Source of the DNA: an uncultured Alphaproteobacteria bacterium
GTDB lineage: Bacteria > Pseudomonadota > Alphaproteobacteria > Rhizobiales > Aestuariivirgaceae
Direction of reading: 5' to 3'
DNA length: 47,891 nt
NCBI GenBank assembly: GCA_937872985.1
Contig: CALMUW010000080.1
Location: 1-47,891, forward strand
The notes under the pieces are model-generated. The model was not told where the DNA came from. It saw only the letters and a list, made by a program, of their open reading frames with translations, and did not search any database. The translations under genes were made by a program, and so were the position numbers. Shown piece by piece: positions 33,693 to 46,412 of the stretch; position 1 is the first letter of the stretch, and the number at the start of each line of letters is the position of its first letter.

Positions 33693-33711
33693 TGGCGGAG
33701 GAAGAGGGATA
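33693..33711 (-). other. Partial tRNA-Ser 3' end (candidate att site of integrated element)
   Basis: Minus strand TATCCCTCTTCCTCCGCCA reads as T-stem 3' arm CCCTC, acceptor 3' arm TTCCTCC, discriminator G and CCA. G at the discriminator fits tRNA-Ser. Upstream on the minus strand the T-loop (TTCGA), T-stem 5' arm, variable arm and anticodon cannot be found, so this is only a 3' fragment. With the native-looking terminator beyond it, it marks the chromosomal end of an element integrated into a tRNA gene; the intact gene should lie past the right edge of the window. Confidence 0.72.
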
Positions 33712-33904
33712 CGGGCGAAATTGTCTCAGCGGGACGCTTGTTAACGAGAGATATTGCTGAGAACCCCGACATAAAAGGCCGCATGCGCAGCCGTTCGATG
33801 ATGCCGTGAGCTTGGTGAAAGCGTTCAACGAATGCCTTGATAGTATGTTCTCGTCGAGCCTACGTCCTATCGCAGTCAGTCCAAAACTTGCGAAAGGAAA
33901 CGAA

Positions 33905-34129
33905 ATGGCATCCATGCACCTGAACCAAATCCAGCTCGCTGCCCGCTGGAACATTAGTCACCGCACTCTCGAACGCTGGCGATGGTCCGGCGATGGGCCG
34001 CTGTTCATAAAGATCGGCGGGCGAGTGGTATATCGCTTGGCCGACGTCGAGGCCTATGAACTCAAACAGATCCGCAAGAGCACATCCGAAGTGTCGCAGC
34101 AGCTGGCTGCCGCCCGGCTTCATACGTGA
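33905..34129 (+). CDS. AlpA/Xis-like helix-turn-helix protein (probable excisionase)
   Basis: A 74-residue MerR/Xis-type DNA-binding protein. LNQIQLAARWNISHRTLERWRWSGDGP is a helix-turn-helix, followed by the wing IKIGGRVVYRLADVEAYE that is typical of prophage and island AlpA/excisionase proteins. The ATG at 33905 has AAGGAAA upstream. It is the first gene inside the element, about 190 bases from the tRNA fragment, the usual place for a recombination directionality factor. Its integrase is not in the window. A role as a local transcription regulator is also possible. Confidence 0.75.
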   Translation: MASMHLNQIQLAARWNISHRTLERWRWSGDGPLFIKIGGRVVYRLADVEAYELKQIRKSTSEVSQQLAAARLHT

Positions 34130-34135
34130 AGCCGG
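34114..34135 (+). repeat. Hairpin overlapping the stop codon of the Xis-like gene
   Basis: CCGGCTTCA (34114-34122) and TGAAGCCGG (34127-34135) form a perfect 9-bp stem with a TACG tetraloop; the right arm contains the TGA stop. There is no U-tract, so it is not a standard terminator. It may stabilise the mRNA end or bind a protein. Confidence 0.6.
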
Positions 34136-34298
34136 TCCCCTCTGCGGGGCCTGAGATTCCCCTTTGTTGCCACTGTCGAGATGCGCTGTGCCCCGGCGCG
34201 TCTCTTTTTCGTTTGACGCTTGGCCAGATTGCCGTCGCCACCGCAACGCTGTGCTGAGAGGATCGCCGATTTTCTGGGTTCCCCTGACAACTGGAATG

Positions 34299-34309
34299 GC
34301 TATAATAGC
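34299..34309 (+). promoter_or_regulatory. Consensus -10 box inside a perfect palindrome: promoter/operator of the defence operon
   Basis: GCTATAATAGC is a perfect inverted repeat with a central A, and it contains a consensus TATAAT (34301-34306) 24 bases before the Phd-like start codon. No good -35 box is found at the normal spacing (CTGACA at 34284 is too close), which suggests an activator- or context-dependent promoter. A protein bound to the palindrome would block the -10 box, fitting autorepression by the adjacent Phd/YefM-like protein. GGGAG at 34318-34322 is the ribosome binding site. Confidence 0.6.
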
Positions 34310-34329
34310 TCCAATTCGGGAGATCCAGG

Positions 34330-34536
34330 ATGCAACGTATCGCTGCACGCGAGGCGAAGAATAGCTTTGGGCGCTTGATCGACATGGCGCGTGCGGAACC
34401 CGTCGCTATCGAAAAGCATGGGCGAGCGGTCGTGGTTGTCATTGCGTTCGAAGAATATGAGCGCCTGGCCGGGCGTGACGTCGCTAAAGGACAAGACGCG
34501 AAGGCTGCAAGCCCTCCGCCGAAGGGTGAGCAATGA
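34330..34536 (+). CDS. Phd/YefM-like antitoxin-family protein without a partner toxin
   Basis: A 68-residue protein with the Phd/YefM DNA-binding fold: QRIAAREAKNSFGRLIDMA followed by PVAIEKHGRAVVVVIAFEEYERL. The usual toxin-binding C-terminal helix is missing or replaced by a short Lys/Pro-rich tail. No Doc, RelE or PIN toxin gene adjoins it; instead its stop overlaps the start of a large SNF2 helicase gene (ATGA). Antitoxins of this family repress their own promoters through short palindromes, and such a palindrome covers the -10 box just upstream. I infer a regulator of the downstream restriction operon; a toxin elsewhere in the element is possible. Confidence 0.8.
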   Translation: MQRIAAREAKNSFGRLIDMARAEPVAIEKHGRAVVVVIAFEEYERLAGRDVAKGQDAKAASPPPKGEQ

Positions 34537-37421
34537 CCCTAACTGCTTACCACGCCAAGTACTTTGCGCATGATCTGACCCGCCGAGCCGCCAATGGTTT
34601 GGATCGGCTTTCGATGTCGCTCTTCGACGCAGCTGTCGATCTGAACCCTCACCAGATCGAGGCGGCGTTGTTCGCGCTTGAATCGCCACTTTCAAAGGGT
34701 GTCTTGCTCGCCGACGAGGTCGGTCTGGGCAAGACGATCGAGGCGGGAATTGTCCTCTGCCAATTCTGGGCCGAACGAAAGCGGCGGTTGCTGGTCATCT
34801 GCCCAGCTTCGCTCCGGAAGCAATGGGCATTGGAGCTTTCCGAGAAGTTCAATCTTCCATCCCGGGTTCTGGATGCGAAGACCTACCGGGAGGAACTCCG
34901 GCTTGGCCGTGCGCCGCTGAACGAGAAGGGTGTTCTCATCGTCTCGTTCAACTATGCCAGCGCATTGCGTGAAGAAATCAAAGCGATCACGTGGGATCTG
35001 GTTGTCATCGACGAAGCCCACAAACTCCGGAACGCCTACCGTCCCAGCAACAAGGTCGGTCAGGGTATCCGCTGGGCCACGGAAGATTGCCGTAAGTTGT
35101 TGCTGACGGCGACGCCGCTACAGAACTCGCTGGTTGAGCTCTACGGGCTTTCGACGCTCATCGATGATCACCTGTTCGGCGACATCAACGCGTTCCGGGC
35201 ACGGTACGCCAGCGCCGGGAGCAGCCTGACGGACCTGCGGCAAAGGCTCGCAACGTTCTGCAAGAGGACGTTGCGCAACCAGGTCGTAGAGTACGTTCGA
35301 TACACAGAGCGGCGGGCTATCACACGTCCGTTTACGTCGAGCGACGCCGAGCATTCGCTGTATGAGGCGGTCTCGGCCTTCTTGCAGCGCCCCAACAGCT
35401 ACGCACTCCCGCAGCGCCAGAGACACCTCACAGCTCTTATCCTGAGAAAGCTCTTAGCCTCGTCGTCTCTGGCAATCGCCGGCACGCTCGACACCTTGCG
35501 CGCGAGATTGGAAACGCTCCGCGACGAGCAGATCAAGGACGATCCAGAATTTGCCGAACGTCTCATCGAAGCCGAAGAGATCGAAGACGAGCTGCTCGAT
35601 GACATCCTCGGAGATGACGCCGAAACTGATTCATCGGACCCCGTCGCTGGGCCGATCGACCGGGCGAAGCTGAAGGAAGAAATCGAGCTCTTGGAGCGCC
35701 TGAGTGCGCGGGCGCGGAGTATTCCTGTCGACACCAAGACCGAGACGCTTCTCAAGGCTTTGGACATTGGCTTTGCGCAGATGGCTGAAACAGGCGCTGC
35801 GCGTAAAGCGGTCCTCTTCACCGAATCTCGCAGGACGCAGGACTACCTCAAGAGCTTCCTGGAAAGTCACGGCTACAAGGACAAGGTCGTCGTCTTCAAT
35901 GGCACCAACACGGGTCCGGAAGCGACGCAGATCTATGAAGCCTGGCTTGCAAAGAACAGGCTGACAGGCCGTTCCTCCGGTTCGCGCGCCATCGACGTGC
36001 GCGCCGCATTGGTCGAGCACTTTCGCGATAATGCGACGATCCTGCTTGCAACAGAAGCAGCAGCGGAGGGCGTGAACCTTCAGTTCTGCTCGCTGGTCGT
36101 CAACTACGATTTGCCGTGGAACCCGCAGCGGATCGAGCAGCGGATCGGTCGATGCCATCGCTATGGGCAGAAGCACGACGTCGTCGTGATCAATTTCCTG
36201 AACGAGCGCAATGAGGCTGACCGCCGTGTCCTCGAATTGCTCGGCGAGAAGTTCAACCTCTTTAATGGTGTCTTTGGTGCATCGGATGACGTGCTGGGCA
36301 GCATCGAGTCAGGGGTCGACTTCGAGAAGCGCATCCTGGCGATCTATCAGGAATGTCGATACCCACATGAGATCGAGGCGGCATTCCAGAAACTCCAAGC
36401 GGAGATGGACGAGAGCATCCGTGCCCGCATGGACGACACGCGCCGCAAGCTCTTCGAGCGCTTCGATGAGGATGTTCACCAGCGCCTGCGAATTCGGCTT
36501 GCCGACGCCAAGGCCCAACTCGACCGGGTCGGCCAGCGTTTCTGGTCACTGACGCGATTCATTCTGGCGGATCGTGCCCGCTTCGATGACGATGCGCTTG
36601 CGTTCGATCTTAAGGTCCCGCCGAGCCCGGAGATTTCGCCGGGCCGCTATCACCTCATTTCGAAGTCCCAGCCGGAGCCTGGACAAGATCGGAGCGAGGA
36701 GCCGAGCCGTTTCCTCTATCGCCTGTCGCACCCTCTCGGAGAGAAGGTCGTTCAAGGCGGAAAATCACTCGAATCGCCCGCAGCCGTCGTCACCTTCGAT
36801 GTCACGAACCACGCCACGCGCCTTCACGTCGTCGAAGCTCTTCGCGGCAAATCCGGCCATCTCGTTCTGACGCGATTGCAAATCGAGTCCTATGAGCGGG
36901 AGGAGTATCTCCTCTTCTCCGGCTTCGACGACGATGGCGCGACGCTCGATCAGGAAACCATGGAGAAACTGTTCGGCTGCTCGGGCCACGCCGATGCACC
37001 GACGGCAATCCCCGACGCGGTCACCAAACGGCTTGAAGCAGAAGCGCAGCGCCACGCCAAGGCGACGATCAGCCTCTCCCTTGAGCAGAACAGCGCCCAC
37101 TTCAATCAGGCCCGTGAGAAACTCGAAAAATGGGCCGACGACATGGTGCTTTCGGCCGAGAAGGCGCTCGCCGACACCAAGGAGCAGATCAAGGTGCTGC
37201 GCCGCCAGGCGCGCCAGGCCGTGACGCTTGAGGAGCAGCACTCTATCCAGGAGAAAATCCAGAAGCTGGAGCGCCAGCAGCGCCGCCAGCGGCAAGAGAT
37301 TTTCACGGTGGAAGACGAGATCATGGAGAAGCGGGACACGCTCATCGACCAGCTTGAGCGCCGGCTTGCCCAGCGGACAGAAACCGAAGCCCTCTTCACC
37401 ATCCGGTGGCGGGTCGTTTGA
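34533..37421 (+). CDS. SNF2-family DEAD/DEAH helicase-translocase
   Basis: A 962-residue RapA/HepA-like SNF2 protein. The first RecA domain has LNPHQIEAALFAL, Walker A DEVGLGKT (61-68), DEAH (160-163) and TATPLQNS. The second has LLATEAAAEGVNLQ and motif VI QRIGRCHRYGQ (536-546). A long charged coiled coil occupies roughly residues 820-935. It probably translocates on double-stranded DNA and remodels protein-DNA complexes. It starts four bases inside the Phd-like gene with AAGGGTGAG upstream and is followed after 39 bases by the methyltransferase. DISARM DrmD is a similar SNF2 protein next to a methyltransferase, but other DISARM genes are absent. Base composition is less GC-rich than the core genes. 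Confidence 0.88.
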   Translation: MTLTAYHAKYFAHDLTRRAANGLDRLSMSLFDAAVDLNPHQIEAALFALESPLSKGVLLADEVGLGKTIEAGIVLCQFWAERKRRLLVICPASLRKQWALELSEKFNLPSRVLDAKTYREELRLGRAPLNEKGVLIVSFNYASALREEIKAITWDLVVIDEAHKLRNAYRPSNKVGQGIRWATEDCRKLLLTATPLQNSLVELYGLSTLIDDHLFGDINAFRARYASAGSSLTDLRQRLATFCKRTLRNQVVEYVRYTERRAITRPFTSSDAEHSLYEAVSAFLQRPNSYALPQRQRHLTALILRKLLASSSLAIAGTLDTLRARLETLRDEQIKDDPEFAERLIEAEEIEDELLDDILGDDAETDSSDPVAGPIDRAKLKEEIELLERLSARARSIPVDTKTETLLKALDIGFAQMAETGAARKAVLFTESRRTQDYLKSFLESHGYKDKVVVFNGTNTGPEATQIYEAWLAKNRLTGRSSGSRAIDVRAALVEHFRDNATILLATEAAAEGVNLQFCSLVVNYDLPWNPQRIEQRIGRCHRYGQKHDVVVINFLNERNEADRRVLELLGEKFNLFNGVFGASDDVLGSIESGVDFEKRILAIYQECRYPHEIEAAFQKLQAEMDESIRARMDDTRRKLFERFDEDVHQRLRIRLADAKAQLDRVGQRFWSLTRFILADRARFDDDALAFDLKVPPSPEISPGRYHLISKSQPEPGQDRSEEPSRFLYRLSHPLGEKVVQGGKSLESPAAVVTFDVTNHATRLHVVEALRGKSGHLVLTRLQIESYEREEYLLFSGFDDDGATLDQETMEKLFGCSGHADAPTAIPDAVTKRLEAEAQRHAKATISLSLEQNSAHFNQAREKLEKWADDMVLSAEKALADTKEQIKVLRRQARQAVTLEEQHSIQEKIQKLERQQRRQRQEIFTVEDEIMEKRDTLIDQLERRLAQRTETEALFTIRWRVV

Positions 37422-37460
37422 TCCGCCGCGAACGCAATCTGAACAAGAAATGAGACGCGT

Positions 37461-40885
<3,425 letters not shown>

Positions 40886-40886
<1 letters not shown>

Positions 40887-43800
40887 TGCCGCGTGGCCGC
40901 CCTCGCAATTCCGCTGCCGCAGCAGCTGGACCTGCCGCACCGCGCCGCCGTGCGAACGGCCGGCCGCAGGTTCCTTTCGTTCACAAACTGGTTCTGAACC
41001 AGTGGCTGCTCTCGCTGTTCGACGTGAAGCGGTTCGAGCAGCTCGCTGAGCATCTGCGCAACGAGAAGCTGGAAGGCATGGACGAGAACAACGTCCATCA
41101 CTTCCATCACGCGCTGACGGCGCAGCTTTTCAACCTGACCAAGCTACCCACCGAGCTGCTGCTGGAATACGATCAGAACATCGTCAAGCACACCCAGCGC
41201 CTGAACGAGCGACGCATCACACGCGGCGAAGCGCCGATCGTCTGGAAGTATTTTCAGTACCTGACGCTGCTTTTCACCGAGATCTATCTTGATCGCTATT
41301 TCAGCGATCCTGCCGCGCTCTTGAAGGCGATCAACGAGCAGGTCGCCGCGTGCAATGCCGACAAGCCGGAAGCGGACCACATTGCGCCGTTCAAGGAAGA
41401 CGGCGAGGCTTGGTTGCAGATCAACAAGATCGCCTATTGGAGCGCGACCGGCAGCGGCAAGACGCTGCTGATGCACGCTAACATCCTGCAATACCAGTTC
41501 TATCTCGACAAGCACGGCCGGCGCCGCGAGCTCAACCGGATCATCCTGCTCACACCGAACGAAGGGTTGAGCCAGCAGCATCTACGGGAGTTCGAAGCGG
41601 CGGGCCTCGCGGCCGAGCTGTTCCAGAAGGACGGCACCGGGCTCTTCGCCGGGCAGCGGATCGAGATCCTCGACATCCACAAGCTAAAGGACGAAATGGG
41701 CGACAAGACCATCGCCATCGACGCCTTCGAGGGGAACAACCTCGTGTTGGTCGACGAGGGGCACCGTGGCGCATCGGGCGGCGAGGAAGGGGCCTGGATG
41801 CGCTTCCGCAACGCGCTCTGCGAGAAGGGATTCTCGTTCGAATACTCCGCCACCTTCGGGCAGGCGGTGAAGGGCAATCGGGCGCTGACCGACACCTACA
41901 CCAAGAGCATCCTGTTCGATTACTCCTACCGCTACTTCTATGGCGACGGTTTCGGGAAGGACTACCAGATCCTCAACCTTGACGAGGGGACGCAAGCGAA
42001 CCATCTCGACGCCTATCTGGTCGCGTGCCTTCTGGCGTTCTTTCAGCAGCAACGGCTCTTCAAGGAGCAGGGCTTCGCATTCCGCCCGTTCAACATCGAC
42101 AAGCCGCTCTGGATTTTTGTCGGCGGAAGCGTGACGAAGACGCTGGCCTCACGAGATGCCTCCGACATCATCGAGATCCTTAAGTTCCTCTCCCGTTACC
42201 TATCCAATCGCTCTGCAAGCATTGAACGCATCGAGCGCGTCCTCAATCAGGGCCTTGTCACCGCCGGCGGAAAGAACCTGTTCGCAGGCCGCTTCACCTA
42301 TCTGAACACGCTCGGCCTCTCCGCCGCGCAGGTGTTCGACGAAACGCTTGCGGTCCTATTCAACGCGGCAGGTGGCGGCGCTCTCCATGTCGAGAACCTG
42401 AAGGGCGCCACCGGCGAGATTGCGCTGCGTGTCGGCGACAACGAACCCTTCGGCGTGATCAACGTCGGCGACGACGCCAAGCTGGTCAAACTGTGTGAGG
42501 ACAATGGGATCGCGACCCAGGACAGCGAGTTCGCCGGCTCGCTCTTCCATGGGATCAACACACCGCATTCGACCGTCAATCTGCTGATCGGCTCGAAGAA
42601 GTTTACCGAAGGCTGGAACAGCTGGCGGGTGAGCACCATGGGCCTGATGAATGTCGGCCAGACCGAAGGCTCCCAGATCATCCAGCTCTTCGGCCGCGGT
42701 GTCCGGCTCAAGGGTTATGGTTCGAGCCTAAAGCGCAGCGGCAAGGCGCAATTGCCGGATGAGATCGAGCGCCCCAAGCACATCGGCGCGCTGGAAACGC
42801 TGTCGATTTTTGGGATTCGGGCCGACTACATGGCCCAATTCCGCGACTTCCTCGAAGAGGAAGGGCTGCCGGTCAACGACGACCGGATCGAGTTCATGCT
42901 GCCGATCATCAAGAACTTGGGTACCCAGAAGCTCAAGATGATCCGTCTGAAGAACACCATCAACGGCGTAAGCACCGAGTTCGGCGACGCGTTCCGGCGG
43001 TTGGGGCCGATTCCTACCCTATCGAAGCCCGATCCGGCCAAGGAAGAGGCAACGGCATACCTTCAGAAGAACCAGGTTGTTCTCAACTGGTATCCAAAAA
43101 TCCAAGCCATGAAATCGGGCGGAGTCGCCGGTGGCGATGTCGAGGCCGCGCCAAACCAGGCCCATCTGAACGCAAGGCACATCGCCTTCCTCGACCTCGA
43201 CCGGCTCTATTTCGAGCTTGAGCGGTTCAAGGCCGAGCGCGGCTGGTACAATCTCAACCTTTCAGCAGATGGGATTGCCGACCTTCTTACCGACCAGAGT
43301 TGGTATCAGCTGCTCATTCCTGCAGAAGAGCTCGCGTGTGACTCTTTCGAGAAAGTCCGACTTTGGGAAGAGATCGCCCTGTCCCTATTGAAGAAGTTCA
43401 CCGAGCGCTACTACACGTTCCGCAAGCGCGAATGGGAGTTGCCGCATCTCGAGTTTCAGGAACTGGCGGAGAACGATCCCAACTTCCCCAAGGGCCGAGA
43501 TGAAGACGGCGAAGGTTACTACCGCATCCTCCTCGACCGGTCGCAGGAAGAGATCGTTACGAAACTCACGGAGCTGAAGGACATGATCGAGAAAGGTGAT
43601 CTGAAGCCGTGGGAATTCAGCGGCATGAAGGCGATCTGGTTCGGGCGGCATCTCTATGAGCCGCTTCTGTATCTCGATCAGAACATTGTCGAGGTCAGTC
43701 CGGTTCCGCTCAACAAGGGCGAGCGAAATCTGGTCGAGGACGTGAAGTCATTTCATGACGGCACGCCAGCGTTTTTCGCTGACAAAGAGCTCTATCTGCT

Positions 43801-44185
43801 GCGCAATTTGAGTAAGGGACGCGGCGTCGGGTTTTTCGAAGCTGGCAACTTTCATCCGGATTTCATCCTCTGGCTGATTTCGGGCAGCAAGCAATTCATC
43901 GCCTTTGTCGATCCGAAGGGCATTCGGAATATCGGGTTCAACGATCCCAAAATTCAGTTCTTTCAGACCATCAAGGATATTGAACGCCGCCTTGGCGAGC
44001 CATCGGTGACCTTGAGCAGCTTTATTGTCTCGAATACACCCTCACACGTCATGAGACTACTGTGGGCGGTCGATAAGCCCGCGATGGAAGCACGGAACAT
44101 CCTCTTCCAAGAGGAAGACAAGGCGACCTACGTCGGCAAGATGATGGAGAGACTAAGCGAAATGAAGGCGCCATTGACGGTCTGA
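40886..44185 (+). CDS. Type III Res-like DEAD/DEAH helicase-nuclease
   Basis: An 1099-residue superfamily 2 ATPase. Walker A ATGSGKT is at 187-193, the motif II box reads DEGH (290-293) in place of DEAH, and motif VI is [13 protein letters not shown]. Near the C-terminus E985, H-P-D992-F and F-V-D1009-P-K1011 fit a PD-(D/E)XK nuclease core, as in type III restriction subunits. Together with the Mod-like gene it would form an ATP-dependent restriction complex. The ATG at 40886 (TGATG overlap with the mod stop) is preferred to the GTG one codon upstream. McrB follows after 25 bases. Confidence 0.88.
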
Positions 44186-44210
44186 TCGTCGCGGTATTGG
44201 AGAGGATTCC

Positions 44211-46412
44211 ATGGTAACAGAAGCGAACGCACGCCCTTCCTGGTTTGTCGGCGCGGCGTACAATCGGACCGAGGATCAGACGCCGAGATTTGTCGCTGAG
44301 GGAATCTGGGAAAACGGCTACGACGATGGCAGGTATGGAGATCTCGTGCGCGCAATGCGGCCGGGGGACAAGATCGCGATCAAGTCTTCCTACACGCGAA
44401 AGCATAATCTCCCTTTCGACGGCCACGGTGCCACTGTTTCAGTTATGGCGATCAAGGCGGTCGGCACGATCGTCGCGAATGACGATGACGGCAAGCATGT
44501 GCGAGTAGACTGGCTGCCCGTTTCGGCACCCCGCGAGTGGTATTTCTATACCAATCGCGCGACGGTCTGGCGGGTAGCGCCGGGTGGCTGGATGGAGGAC
44601 GGGTTGCTGGCCTTCGCCTTCGACGGCCAGCCCCAGGACATCGACCGCTTCCGGAACGAGCCCTTCTGGCGCGAGCGGTTCGGGGACCTCGACGGCGAGC
44701 GGCGGTTCCGCTGGACGGGGTTCTACAGCGCGGTCGCGGCGAAGCTGCTCGACTACCGTGCAGACCGGCGGCCGCTGATCGAGGGCATCCACGCCATCGC
44801 AAAGGATACGGCAGGTCTCAGCTATCTGCAGGACCGTTATCCTGAAGGTGGAACCGGGCCGCTGCGCGACATCTGCCCTTTCACGGCGATGGGCACGTTC
44901 AACCGCTCAATGACGGATGCCAACCGCCGCCTGATCGCAGGACCGTTGGCAAAGCTGATCGGCGTAGAGGATGAGCCGCCCGCCTCCTTCGAGGGCATTC
45001 CTGTCCTGAACAACCAGCGTTCGTGGTTCTTCAGTTATGGCGATAAACGCGGCGAAGGCGACATCGATCGGCTGTGGGAAGTGTTCGCGGCCGCCGCGGC
45101 CCTCGTGGAGAGCGATCAGCCGGAGCGACGTACGGCGTTCATCGAGGCATACGACGCTGCCGTGCAGGTCTGGGGGGCCTCGTGGAACCTCTCGACGGGT
45201 CTCTACTGGTCGTACCCCTGGGAGTTCCCGACCCTCGACAGCAACTCGCGCGCCTTCTTGACGGATCGGCTGCAGCTGAAGATCCCGACGATCGGGCCGC
45301 AGAAGCCTTGCAGCGGTGCGACTTATCTCAAGCTCGTGGACGACCTGAAGGCGCGCTTCGGCGAGGACAGCTATTCCGTGCACAGCTTTCCCGAGCTGTC
45401 GCTTGCCTCCTGGCACCACAAAGCGCCCGAGGATGTCCGACCCGCGCCCGACAAGGCGGCGCCGGATGCAATAGGGGATGAGGAAGAGGCCGCCGTCGAG
45501 CCCGTCCAGGTGCCCGCGCCGCCAGAGCCCTATTCCGTCGATGACATCCTGCAGGATGGATGCTTTCTGGAACGCGCCGAGATCGAGCGTCTTCTGGAAC
45601 GCCTGCGCACGCGCAAGAACCTGATCCTGCAGGGGCCGCCGGGGACGGGCAAGACATGGATCGCCAAGCGCCTCGCCTTCACGCTCATGGGCGAGCGCGA
45701 CGAGGTGCGCGTGCGGGCCGTCCAGTTCCACCCGAACCTTTCCTACGAGGATTTCGTACGCGGATGGCGTCCCAGCGGCGAAGGCAAGATGACCCTCGCC
45801 GACGGTGTCTTCATGGAGGCGATCCGCGCGGCGCTGAGCCGGCCGGAGGCCCGTTTCGTCGTGATCATTGAGGAGATCAACCGCGGGAACCCCGCTCAGA
45901 TCTTCGGCGAGCTGCTGACCCTGCTGGAGGCGGGCAAACGCACGCCGCGCGAAGCGCTCGAACTCTGCTATCCCGATGCCGACGGCGTGCGCCGCCCGGT
46001 GCATGTGCCGGAGAACCTGTTCGTCATCGGCACAATGAACATCGCCGACCGCTCGCTGGCGCTCGTGGACCTCGCCTTTCGGAGGCGTTTCGCCTTCGCC
46101 GGCCTCGAGCCGCGTCTCGGGCCCGCCTGGCGGCACTGGGTGACCGAGAAAGGGGGCGTCGAGCCCGCCCTCGTGGACGACATCGAACAGCGCATTCTCG
46201 CGCTGAACGCCCGGATCGCCGAGAGCTTTGGCCGGCAGTTCGAGATCGGGCACAGCTACGTCACGCCGACCATGAAGCTGGAACCGGGGACGACGAGGGT
46301 GTGGTTCCGCCAGGTAGCCGAAACGGAAATCGGCCCGCTGCTCGACGAATACTGGTTCGATGCCCCGAAATCGGCGCGCGAGGCCGTCGAGAAGCTGCTG
46401 CAGGGATGGTGA
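44211..46412 (+). CDS. mcrB: McrB-type AAA+ GTPase with EVE-like N-terminal domain
   Basis: A 733-residue protein in three parts. Residues about 8-105 (WFVGAAYN, RFVAEGIWENGY, MRPGDKIAIKSS) resemble the EVE/PUA-like domains that read modified cytosine. A central part of about 300 residues is unassigned. The C-terminal motor has Walker A GPPGTGKT (475-482), acidic IIEEINRG (E554, E555) and the McrB signature MNIADRSLALVDLAFRRRF starting at 609. McrB hydrolyses GTP and drives the McrC nuclease along DNA bearing modified cytosine. GAGAGGA lies just upstream of the ATG, 25 bases after the Res-like gene. GC content rises after about 44.5 kb. Confidence 0.9.
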   Translation: MVTEANARPSWFVGAAYNRTEDQTPRFVAEGIWENGYDDGRYGDLVRAMRPGDKIAIKSSYTRKHNLPFDGHGATVSVMAIKAVGTIVANDDDGKHVRVDWLPVSAPREWYFYTNRATVWRVAPGGWMEDGLLAFAFDGQPQDIDRFRNEPFWRERFGDLDGERRFRWTGFYSAVAAKLLDYRADRRPLIEGIHAIAKDTAGLSYLQDRYPEGGTGPLRDICPFTAMGTFNRSMTDANRRLIAGPLAKLIGVEDEPPASFEGIPVLNNQRSWFFSYGDKRGEGDIDRLWEVFAAAAALVESDQPERRTAFIEAYDAAVQVWGASWNLSTGLYWSYPWEFPTLDSNSRAFLTDRLQLKIPTIGPQKPCSGATYLKLVDDLKARFGEDSYSVHSFPELSLASWHHKAPEDVRPAPDKAAPDAIGDEEEAAVEPVQVPAPPEPYSVDDILQDGCFLERAEIERLLERLRTRKNLILQGPPGTGKTWIAKRLAFTLMGERDEVRVRAVQFHPNLSYEDFVRGWRPSGEGKMTLADGVFMEAIRAALSRPEARFVVIIEEINRGNPAQIFGELLTLLEAGKRTPREALELCYPDADGVRRPVHVPENLFVIGTMNIADRSLALVDLAFRRRFAFAGLEPRLGPAWRHWVTEKGGVEPALVDDIEQRILALNARIAESFGRQFEIGHSYVTPTMKLEPGTTRVWFRQVAETEIGPLLDEYWFDAPKSAREAVEKLLQGW

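Larger units (their letters stand above)
33551..33904. other. Gene-free junction between core chromosome and accessory element
   Basis: About 350 bases hold no gene I can support; short frames here have no family resemblance. The stretch contains a minus-strand terminator and a partial tRNA-Ser 3' end, listed separately, then about 190 bases leading to an excisionase-like gene. No integrase gene or integrase remnant was recognised. Confidence 0.6.

Noticed and set aside
33711..33800. Complete tRNA-Ser gene at the island junction
   Set aside because: The sequence upstream of the 3' arm cannot fold into a T-stem/loop with TTCGA, a variable arm or an anticodon arm, so only a 3' fragment is present.
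33551..34330. Integrase gene at the left end of the element
   Set aside because: No frame here shows the R-H-R-Y pattern of tyrosine integrases or serine recombinase motifs. It may be at the other end, outside the window.
34164..34364. Small open frame between the Xis-like and Phd-like genes
   Set aside because: It overlaps the promoter/palindrome and the start of the Phd-like gene, lacks a ribosome site and has no family resemblance.
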